From the NCBI RefSeq assembly GCF_006494375.1, contig NZ_VHIZ01000017.1, positions 124,001 through 188,000 on the forward strand: a stretch of 64,000 bases of DNA. The letters are read 5' to 3'. The stretch is from Pantoea anthophila. Its GTDB lineage: Bacteria > Pseudomonadota > Gammaproteobacteria > Enterobacterales > Enterobacteriaceae. The translations under genes were made by a program, and so were the position numbers. The notes under the pieces are model-generated. The model searched no databases, was not told where the DNA came from, and saw only the letters and a program-made list of their open reading frames with translations. Shown piece by piece: positions 57,813 to 64,000 of this stretch (position 1 is its first letter; each line of letters begins with the position of its first letter).

Positions 57813-58324
57813 TGATACTGCTCCAGCAAAGAGGGAATGCCTTCCGGCGTCAGATGAACATGGGTATCTTCGTCCACCATCATGGTCGGCCCTTTATCGC
57901 AGTTCCCCAGGCAGCAGGTCGGCAGCAGCGTAAAGCGGCCATCAGCCGTGGTCTGGCCCGGTTTGATATTCAGCTGCTGCTCCAGTGCGGCCTGGATGCC
58001 CTGATAGCCAGTGATGTGACAGACCACGCTGTCGCAGTAACGGATCACATGACGCCCTACCGGCTGACGGAAGATCTGGCTGTAGAATGTCGCCACACCC
58101 TCAACATCACTCGCCGGAATCCCGAGGACGTCGGCGATCGCGTTGATGGCACCATCCGGTACCCAGCCACGCTGTTTCTGCACGATCTTCAGCGCTTCAA
58201 TGGAGGCTGCACGCGCATCTTCATAGTGGTGTTTTTCGTGCTCAATGGCGTGATGCTCTTCCGCGCTCAGCACGAAGACCTCATCAGGGTCGATCGTTTT
58301 AATGGCAATGTGTTGATCGTGCAT
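57809..58324 (-). CDS. nuoE: NADH:quinone oxidoreductase subunit E
   Basis: Thioredoxin-like 2Fe-2S subunit (171 residues), cluster N1a. Ligands are in [14 protein letters not shown] and [12 protein letters not shown]. The N-terminal ~15 residues differ from E. coli; the core begins at [15 protein letters not shown]. Lies 2 nt after nuoCD. Confidence 0.98.
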   Translation of the reverse strand: MHDQHIAIKTIDPDEVFVLSAEEHHAIEHEKHHYEDARAASIEALKIVQKQRGWVPDGAINAIADVLGIPASDVEGVATFYSQIFRQPVGRHVIRYCDSVVCHITGYQGIQAALEQQLNIKPGQTTADGRFTLLPTCCLGNCDKGPTMMVDEDTHVHLTPEGIPSLLEQYQ

Positions 58325-58326
58325 AA

Positions 58327-60126
58327 TTAGCGGTCCACGTCTGACATAACAAAATCGATACTGCCCAGGTAAACAATCAGGTCGGATACCAGGCTGCCAC
58401 GGATTACCGAAGGAATCTGCTGCAGATGCGGGAAGCTCGGCGTACGCACACGGGTGCGGTAGCTCATGGTGCTGCCGTCGCTGGTCAGGTAGTAGCTGTT
58501 GATCCCTTTCGTCGCTTCAATCATCTGGAAAGATTCATTGGCTGGCATCACCGGCCCCCACGACACCTGCAGGAAGTGTGTGATCAGCGTTTCGATGTGC
58601 TGCAGCGTGCGCTCTTTCGGTGGCGGCGTGGTCAGCGGGTGATCTGCTTTGAACGGTCCCTCTGGCATGTTGTTGAGGCACTGCTCAAGGATGCGCAGCG
58701 ACTGCCACATCTCTTCCATCTTCAGCTGGACACGGCTGTAAGCATCGCTGACGCCGGAGCCGACCGGGATCTCAAAATCGAAGTTTTCGTAGCCAGAGTA
58801 AGGACGCCATTTGCGCACATCAAAGTCGAGACCGGTGGCACGCAGACCGGCACCGGTGGTGCCCCACGCCAGCGCCTCTTCCATGTTGTAAGCGGCCACG
58901 CCTTTGGAACGGCCAACCAGCACGCTGTTGCGCAGTGCGGCTTTGTCATACTCCTTCAGGCGTTTCGGCATCCAGTCCAGGAAGTCACGCAGCAGACGTT
59001 CCCAGCCGCGCGGCAGATCGTGGGCAACCCCGCCGATGCGGAACCAGGCCGGGTGCATACGGAAGCCGGTAATGGCTTCAACCACGTCATAAATTTTCTG
59101 GCGATCGGTAAAGGCGAAGAACACCGGTGTCATCGCACCGACGTCCTGAATAAAGGTCGAGATATAGAGAAGATGACTGTTAATGCGGAACAGCTCAGAG
59201 AGCATCACGCGGATCACGTTTACGCGATCGGGCACCACGATCCCGGCCAGTTTCTCAACGGCCAGCACATACGGCATTTCATTGACGCAGCCGCCCAGGT
59301 ATTCGATACGGTCAGTGTAGGGAATGTAGCTGTGCCAGGACTGACGCTCGCCCATCTTTTCGGCACCACGATGGTGATAGCCGATGTCAGGTACGCAGTC
59401 GACAATCTCCTCGCCATCCAGCTGCAGGATGATGCGGAACGCACCGTGCGCTGACGGGTGGTTAGGCCCAAGGTTGAGGAACATAAAATCTTCGTTGGTG
59501 GTGCTGCGCTTCATGCCCCAGTCTTCAGGCTTAAAGGTCAGCGCCTCCATCTCTAAATCTTCTTTCTGCTTCGTCAGCGTGAAAGGATCGAACTCCGTGG
59601 CGCGCGCCGGATAATCTTTGCGCAGCGGATGGCCTTCCCACGTGGGGGGCATCATGATGCGCGTCAGATGCGGGTGCCCATCAAAGGTGACGCCAAACAT
59701 CTCCCAGGTTTCACGCTCATACCAGTTGGCATTCGGGAAAAGCCGGGTAAGCGTCGGCAGATGCATATCGTTTTCAGATAAGGCCACCTTGAGCATGATG
59801 TCACGATTGCGTTCAATCGACAGCAGGTGGTAGAAAACGGAGAAATCCGCAGCAGGCAGGCCTGCACGGTGGGTACGTAAACGCTCATCCACACCATGCA
59901 GGTCATACAGCATGACGTAAGGCTTCGGCAATTTACGCAGGAACTCGGTAATTTCCAGTATCTGTTCACGCTTTACCCAGACAACCGGAATACCGGTACG
60001 GGTAGGCTGAACAGTGAAGGCGTCCGGCCCAAAACGGTTACGCAACTCGCCGATCACCGGATCGTCCAGGTGATCACGGGTTTGCCATAGCGGCTGAGCG
60101 AGATCTTGCGTGGTCAAATCTGTCAT
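58327..60126 (-). CDS. nuoC: NADH:quinone oxidoreductase fused subunit CD
   Basis: Fused NuoC (about 1-190) and NuoD (about 200-599) subunit, as in all enterobacteria (also called nuoCD). NuoC part: [20 protein letters not shown]. NuoD part: [20 protein letters not shown] and [20 protein letters not shown] near the quinone pocket; C-terminus [20 protein letters not shown] and [12 protein letters not shown]. Confidence 0.99.
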   Translation of the reverse strand: MTDLTTQDLAQPLWQTRDHLDDPVIGELRNRFGPDAFTVQPTRTGIPVVWVKREQILEITEFLRKLPKPYVMLYDLHGVDERLRTHRAGLPAADFSVFYHLLSIERNRDIMLKVALSENDMHLPTLTRLFPNANWYERETWEMFGVTFDGHPHLTRIMMPPTWEGHPLRKDYPARATEFDPFTLTKQKEDLEMEALTFKPEDWGMKRSTTNEDFMFLNLGPNHPSAHGAFRIILQLDGEEIVDCVPDIGYHHRGAEKMGERQSWHSYIPYTDRIEYLGGCVNEMPYVLAVEKLAGIVVPDRVNVIRVMLSELFRINSHLLYISTFIQDVGAMTPVFFAFTDRQKIYDVVEAITGFRMHPAWFRIGGVAHDLPRGWERLLRDFLDWMPKRLKEYDKAALRNSVLVGRSKGVAAYNMEEALAWGTTGAGLRATGLDFDVRKWRPYSGYENFDFEIPVGSGVSDAYSRVQLKMEEMWQSLRILEQCLNNMPEGPFKADHPLTTPPPKERTLQHIETLITHFLQVSWGPVMPANESFQMIEATKGINSYYLTSDGSTMSYRTRVRTPSFPHLQQIPSVIRGSLVSDLIVYLGSIDFVMSDVDR

Positions 60127-60239
60127 ACGTTACTCACCATTCCGGCCTGATCTCAGGCACTCAAATGAAGGCGTCAGGATGGGGCCATGCATTAAATTGT
60201 GATGTTCTGCTGCAGGCGCGATTTTCCATCCGTACGGTT

Positions 60240-60917
60240 TTAGACTTCGTCCGGGCTGCGCAGGTTAGTGACGGCGATGCGCTCGCCGCGCTTTCTTTCC
60301 CGCTCGGATTGCATGTTGGCGCGATAAACGCCCTGATCGCCGACAACCCATGAGAGAGGACGGCGCTCTTTACCGATCGACTCCTGCAGCAGCAGCAGTG
60401 CCTGCATATAGGCTTCAGGACGAGGCGGGCAGCCAGGAATGTACACATCAACCGGCAGGAACTTATCTACGCCCTGCACAACAGAATAGATGTCATACAT
60501 GCCGCCGGAGTTGGCGCAGGCACCCATGGAAATGACCCATTTTGGCTCCAGCATCTGATCGTACAAACGCTGAATGACCGGGGCCATTTTGGTGAAGGGG
60601 GTTCCGGCAATGACCATGAAGTCAGCCTGACGTGGCGAGGCACGCATAACCTCCGCGCCGAAACGGGCCACGTCGTGCACGGCCGTGAACGACGTTGTCA
60701 TCTCTACATAACAGCAGGAGAGACCAAAGTTGTAGGGCCAGAGGGAGTTTTTACGTCCCCAGTTCACCATGTCATGCAGGGCATTTTCGAGTTTGCCCAT
60801 GTAGACGCTGCGATGAACGTGCTGCTCCAGCGGATCGCTGACGATTTCCTGCTTTTGCAGAGGATAACGGTCGTTCTCACCACCGTTCGGGTCTATGCGG
60901 GTGAGCGTATAGTCCAT
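60240..60917 (-). CDS. nuoB: NADH:quinone oxidoreductase subunit B
   Basis: Subunit carrying cluster N2, which reduces the quinone (225 residues). The tandem Cys pair is in [12 protein letters not shown], with the remaining ligands in [10 protein letters not shown] and [12 protein letters not shown] 113-nt gap separates it from nuoCD, and 15 nt from nuoA. Confidence 0.99.
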   Translation of the reverse strand: MDYTLTRIDPNGGENDRYPLQKQEIVSDPLEQHVHRSVYMGKLENALHDMVNWGRKNSLWPYNFGLSCCYVEMTTSFTAVHDVARFGAEVMRASPRQADFMVIAGTPFTKMAPVIQRLYDQMLEPKWVISMGACANSGGMYDIYSVVQGVDKFLPVDVYIPGCPPRPEAYMQALLLLQESIGKERRPLSWVVGDQGVYRANMQSERERKRGERIAVTNLRSPDEV

Positions 60918-60932
60918 CTTATTGCCTCTCTT

Positions 60933-61376
60933 TTACTGCTTGTGAGGTTTGGTGTGGCTGACCGTAGTGGTTTTCACCACTACGCGACGGCGGGCAGGCG
61001 CCCAGTCCAGCGCGCCGATGCGCACCAGATAGACCAGCCCCGCCAGGAGCACCAAAATGAAAATTGCGGCTTCCGCAAAGCCGATCCATCCGCTTTCACG
61101 GATTGAGGTCGCCCATGCGTATAAAAAGAGGGCTTCGACGTCGAAAATGACGAAAAACATCGCAACCAGATAAAATTTCGCCGAGAGGCGGATATGGGTA
61201 TCACCAACGGATTCGATGCCCGATTCGAATGGCGTGTCTTTGTAGCGGGCGCGTGCTTTGCCGCCGAGCAGCCATCCTCCGGTCAGCATGAAAGCACACA
61301 GGCCAAAGGCAATAACGATAAATACGATAAACGCCCAGTGCTGAGCGATGATTTCGGTGGTAGTTGACATACTCAT
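60933..61376 (-). CDS. nuoA: NADH:quinone oxidoreductase subunit A
   Basis: First gene of the operon; membrane subunit of 147 residues with three helices. Motifs: [20 protein letters not shown] and [16 protein letters not shown]. The C-terminal ~20 residues differ from E. coli. The start [14 protein letters not shown] matches the family. Confidence 0.98.
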   Translation of the reverse strand: MSMSTTTEIIAQHWAFIVFIVIAFGLCAFMLTGGWLLGGKARARYKDTPFESGIESVGDTHIRLSAKFYLVAMFFVIFDVEALFLYAWATSIRESGWIGFAEAAIFILVLLAGLVYLVRIGALDWAPARRRVVVKTTTVSHTKPHKQ

Positions 61377-61530
61377 TGCTTACTCATCAAAAGTGGCGCT
61401 GGCATCCTGCACGCGTTTCCCGCAGCAAACTGACCACATCGATTCAAGGGAAGGGTAAAAACCTTTTAAACGTCGCTGTTATTTGTCAATAAGCAGCAAT
61501 TTTATGGGGTTTTTTACTCCTTTCTATAAC

Positions 61531-61552
61531 CTTTTGTCAACTTTGACAAAAG
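61531..61552. promoter_or_regulatory. Perfect 22-bp palindrome upstream of nuoA
   Basis: CTTTTGTCAA-CT-TTGACAAAAG, arms of 10 bp without a mismatch, centred about 165 nt upstream of the nuoA start. The shape is that of a dimeric repressor or activator operator. It does not match FNR, ArcA, CRP or NarL sites that I know. Confidence 0.55.
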
Positions 61553-61727
61553 TATCCAAACATTATTTCACACCTGCATCATATTATTAACAAATGATGC
61601 CCCGCTTTCCAGCTAAATCGCTTCAGTCTGTAGGGTTAATTTTAGTGTAGCGGGTATTCACACGCATGGATCGTGCATTTAACAATCATATTTTGACAGG
61701 TCTCACGCTGTTTTCCTTCCCCTTACC

Positions 61728-61734
61728 AGGGGTA
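61728..61734 (-). promoter_or_regulatory. NarL-type heptamer upstream of nuo
   Basis: TACCCCT on the minus strand fits the NarL consensus TACYYMT. E. coli nuo is activated by NarL with nitrate. A second heptamer in 7-2-7 arrangement is absent. Confidence 0.3.
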
Positions 61735-61919
61735 TTTTCTTGATCAGGAACACAGTTTTGCCCTTTTTGCCGCAATTTTATCCACCTCAAATGAGACATC
61801 ATGGAACAAAATAGCGGGTTTATGACTGGCAGGTTTCAGTAGAGAGCAGTGTGAGACCGAACAGGATGTAAATCAGCGGGACAGGACGTGTGCGGATGGG
61901 CGTCTGAAGTGCATCAGAC

Positions 61920-61957
61920 AAAAAAAAGCCTCTCGTCCGGTTCGGAAATCGAGAGGC
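61920..61957 (-). terminator. Terminator of lrhA
   Basis: Minus-strand GCCTCTCG ... CGAGAGGC (61957-61950 with 61935-61928) followed by seven U, about 60 nt after the lrhA stop. Confidence 0.92.
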
Positions 61958-62016
61958 GATTTATAAGCGTTTATTAAGACAGTCACGCTGGCATGGAGTG
62001 CAATACGTAAGCGAAA

Positions 62017-62940
62017 CTACTCTTCGTCATCCAGCAACAATGCACCATCGGGATTATTGCTCAGATTGTAAGGATCGTTGGTGGACTGCATGGCATTGAA
62101 GATCGCCAGTGCCAGTTCGTTATCGCTATCCGGATTGCGGCACAGCAGGTATTGCGTATCCGGCAGCACCGGCAGCCCTTCCGCCGCACCCATCACACGC
62201 AGTTCCGGACTCATCATCTCCACCGGACGGGCTGTTACACCCAGACCCGCTTTTACCGCGGCGCGTACGGCAGCCAGGGTTGAAGCGACATAGGAGATCC
62301 GCCACGGAATACCGGCTTCGTTAAGATGGTCGATGGCCATATCGCGATAAGGACTTGGCTCATCCAGCAGCACCAGTGGAATGGCTTCACCACGCTGGAA
62401 GATATAATCCGCAGCGCAGTACCATAAAGTCGGTGATGTCCGCAGCACCTGATAGGTGAAATTACCTGGGCTGGAGGTCGTCACAACCAGGTCCACTTCA
62501 CCCTGGTTGAGCATTTCCATCATGAAAGGATTACGTTTAACCCGCACATCGATAGCCAGCTTCGGATACACCGAGGTCACACGGTTCAGCAGGAATGGCA
62601 GGATCGTGTCTGAGGTGTCATCAGAGGCACCGATAGTCAGTACGCCCTGAATGTTGCTGTACATCAGTGAGGTGCAGGCTTCGTCATTAAAACGCAGAAT
62701 TTTTCTGGCATAGCCCAGAAGCTGAATTCCATGCTCTGTTAACAGTTTGTTACGTCCATGTCTGGCAAACAGCTCTTTACCTACCAATTGTTCCAGACGT
62801 TGCATCTGCTGACTGACTGCTGACTGGGTTCTGCAGACCGCTGCAGCGGCGGCTGCAAAGGTATTCAAATCCGCAACGGCAACGAAAGTTCTCAGCAGAT
62901 CGAGGTCGAGATTCAGTATCGGACGATTTGCATTAGTCAT
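62017..62940 (-). CDS. lrhA: LysR-type regulator LrhA/HexA
   Basis: LysR-type transcription factor of 307 residues (E. coli 312). The winged helix-turn-helix covers about 10-70 ([39 protein letters not shown]), followed by the effector-binding domain. LrhA represses flhDC and motility; in Erwinia the orthologue HexA also represses exoenzymes and virulence factors. The acidic tail [11 protein letters not shown] is typical. Monocistronic with a long upstream region, as in E. coli. In E. coli, RcsB and LrhA itself influence lrhA transcription. Confidence 0.97.
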   Translation of the reverse strand: MTNANRPILNLDLDLLRTFVAVADLNTFAAAAAAVCRTQSAVSQQMQRLEQLVGKELFARHGRNKLLTEHGIQLLGYARKILRFNDEACTSLMYSNIQGVLTIGASDDTSDTILPFLLNRVTSVYPKLAIDVRVKRNPFMMEMLNQGEVDLVVTTSSPGNFTYQVLRTSPTLWYCAADYIFQRGEAIPLVLLDEPSPYRDMAIDHLNEAGIPWRISYVASTLAAVRAAVKAGLGVTARPVEMMSPELRVMGAAEGLPVLPDTQYLLCRNPDSDNELALAIFNAMQSTNDPYNLSNNPDGALLLDDEE

Positions 62941-62987
62941 GTTTTTTTCTTCACTTATAAGATTTTACGAACTACTACCCTGGTGTT

Positions 62988-63019
62988 ATTACAAGCTTAT
63001 CAAAGTGATAAGCAGTAAT
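62988..63019 (-). promoter_or_regulatory. Hairpin in the lrhA leader
   Basis: ATTAC (62988-62992)/GTAAT (63015-63019) and GCTTATCA (62995-63002)/TGATAAGC (63006-63013) form a nearly continuous 13-bp stem with a 3-nt loop, about 50-80 nt upstream of the lrhA start, hence in its mRNA leader. Confidence 0.5.
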
Positions 63020-63494
63020 GGTGCTTAATGACAGTCCTGTGTGAAGACTGGCACAAAAAATCTCTTGTGCGGATTCCGCACGGCTCACTCACCTGATGGG
63101 TCATACGCTGTCGTGAAAAAGACCACGTCTGAACCGAAAGCGCGGGGCGCGCGAATGCAGGAAGCTGCGTCATAATCGTGATCCTGCCGAAAAGAACCGG
63201 ACAGGACGAAATTCACACTTTACGGGCTGGCGGGACAAAGCGGTAAAGTGCATTAAATAATAAATTATACTTAATCATTTTTGACTTCAAAATGGAAATG
63301 ATTTTGTGAAAAGCGCTGTAAATTTTGCGGCAAAGGCATTTCCAGACCCTTATGCCACATTATTGATCACTTTTTAAGCCTTCATCGCTCTGAAATTTAG
63401 TGAGAAACTGTTAACTGCTGCCCACAATAGTTCAATCTGATGCCTCTTTTACCCTCTGCTTTTGGACCTTTTCCGGCGATCACAACACCTTAAA

Positions 63495-63507
63495 CCGGAT
63501 ACTCTTA
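63495..63507 (-). promoter_or_regulatory. Weak RcsAB-like box upstream of lrhA
   Basis: Minus-strand TAAGAGTATCCGG shares about 9 of 14 positions with the RcsAB box TAAGAATATTCCTA. lrhA is an Rcs target in E. coli. By itself the match is not significant. Confidence 0.2.
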
Positions 63508-63843
63508 AGCAGCGTTAAGGCGTAAGTATTAACGAGGCCGCAAAATCGTCCACAAAATGAGCATTCATAAAATATCCTTTAACTATTTCTCCTGGGGTAT
63601 ATTTCCGCGGCGGAAAAATGACCGCTTCAGATTATTTACGGTCCGCTTTGAGAAAACGCGCACCGCAGCCCCGCCCCTGCCACGCTATTTATCAGATTAA
63701 AAACCTGACCTTAACCTTATTTATGGTTTTATTGACCAGACAAAGTCGTGGTAAATAATTTTTACGCTACACGCCGGGCAAAAAGGTGTTGAACCCGCCA
63801 AAACCGGACGGCACCCTTCTTTTGTTATCCTGAGGAGAGTACA

Positions 63844-63891
63844 TTGTGCTGGTTTGATTTCTGTGGCAGCCAAAAGGATTCTGCCCATTAA
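63844..63891 (+). CDS. Possible leader ORF upstream of alaA (15 codons)
   Basis: GAGGAG (63832-63837) is a strong ribosome site whose 6-nt spacing leads to TTG at 63844, opening a 15-codon frame (MCWFDFCGSQKDSAH if started with Met) that stops at TAA 63889-63891, only 10 nt before the alaA ATG. alaA has its own site (AAGGCGG). The peptide is rich in Cys and aromatic residues. A non-ATG start and no conservation data keep this tentative. Confidence 0.35.
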   Translation: MCWFDFCGSQKDSAH

Positions 63892-63901
63892 GGCGGTAAC
63901 A

Positions 63902-64000
63902 ATGACTTTTCAAATTGATAAATCCGGGAAACTCGACAATGTCTGCTACGACATCCGTGGTCCGGTACTGAAAGAGGCAAAACGCCTCGAAGAAGAAGGC
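63902..64000 (+). CDS. alaA: Glutamate-pyruvate aminotransferase AlaA, N-terminal fragment
   Basis: The first 33 codons only; the gene runs off the window. MTFQIDKSGKLDNVCYDIRG and PVLKEAKRLEEEG match the start of E. coli AlaA (YfbQ), a PLP-dependent aminotransferase making alanine from pyruvate and glutamate. Position divergent from lrhA is as in E. coli. AAGGCGG lies 6-12 nt upstream of the ATG. Confidence 0.95.
   Translation, partial: MTFQIDKSGKLDNVCYDIRGPVLKEAKRLEEEG

Larger units (their letters stand above)
61377..61919 (-). other. Promoter and leader region of the nuo operon
   Basis: A 640-nt AT-rich gap lies between nuoA and lrhA; all but the lrhA terminator belongs to nuo regulation. 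In E. coli this region binds ArcA, NarL, Fis and IHF. Here a perfect 22-bp palindrome and a NarL heptamer are visible (listed separately). No single promoter stood out by eye. Confidence 0.55.
62941..63901. other. Long divergent regulatory region between lrhA and alaA
   Basis: About 960 nt of largely AT-rich non-coding DNA. It carries a leader hairpin near lrhA, a possible Rcs box, and a possible leader ORF for alaA (listed separately). E. coli has a gap of similar size here, with a long lrhA 5' UTR. Nothing else could be supported. Confidence 0.6.

Overview
The window is chromosomal DNA from an enterobacterium of the Erwiniaceae type, most likely Pantoea or a close relative. Protein sequences from rcsD to alaA closely resemble their E. 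coli counterparts (RcsB is 216 residues with the same phospho-acceptor region, the GyrA quinolone region is identical, NuoCD is fused), the base composition is moderately GC-rich, and gene order follows the enterobacterial backbone rcsDB-rcsC-gyrA-ubiG-nrdAB-yfaE-yfaY ... nuo-lrhA-alaA. The genus is an inference.

Region 1 (1-24.6 kb, all minus strand) is a giant-adhesin locus of the BapA type. It holds a 5906-residue adhesin with about 54 immunoglobulin-like repeats, a 632-residue Ig-repeat protein that seems to be a second substrate, and the type I secretion genes for the TolC-like channel, the ABC transporter and the HlyD-type adaptor, the last cut by the window edge. Region 2 (25.4-32.8 kb) holds an MFS transporter and the Rcs phosphorelay (rcsD, rcsB, convergent rcsC). 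Region 3 (32.8-41.9 kb) holds gyrA, ubiG and the class Ia ribonucleotide reductase operon nrdAB-yfaE, with DnaA and probable NrdR sites before nrdA. Region 4 (41.9-46.1 kb) is a compact group: yfaY, elaB, opgD, elaA. Region 5 (46.2-61.4 kb) is the complete thirteen-gene nuo operon for respiratory complex I, followed by lrhA and the first codons of alaA.

Functionally, the window combines surface and biofilm control (BapA secretion, Rcs phosphorelay, LrhA, osmoregulated glucans through OpgD) with core DNA metabolism (gyrA, nrd) and respiration (nuo, ubiG).

The most unusual signal is not a protein gene. Between rcsC and gyrA lie four tandem copies of a ~194-bp unit. Each unit can fold into a ~106-nt branched RNA with two hairpins presenting GGGA in a CAGGGATG context, like the binding motif of the translational regulator CsrA/RsmA. 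All stem differences among the copies are G-U compatible on the plus strand only. A diverged single copy of the same element lies, in opposite orientation, between yfaE and yfaY. The second notable item is the extra Ig-repeat protein inside the bap locus, whose C-terminus resembles that of BapA. A short leader ORF with an ideal ribosome binding site may precede alaA.
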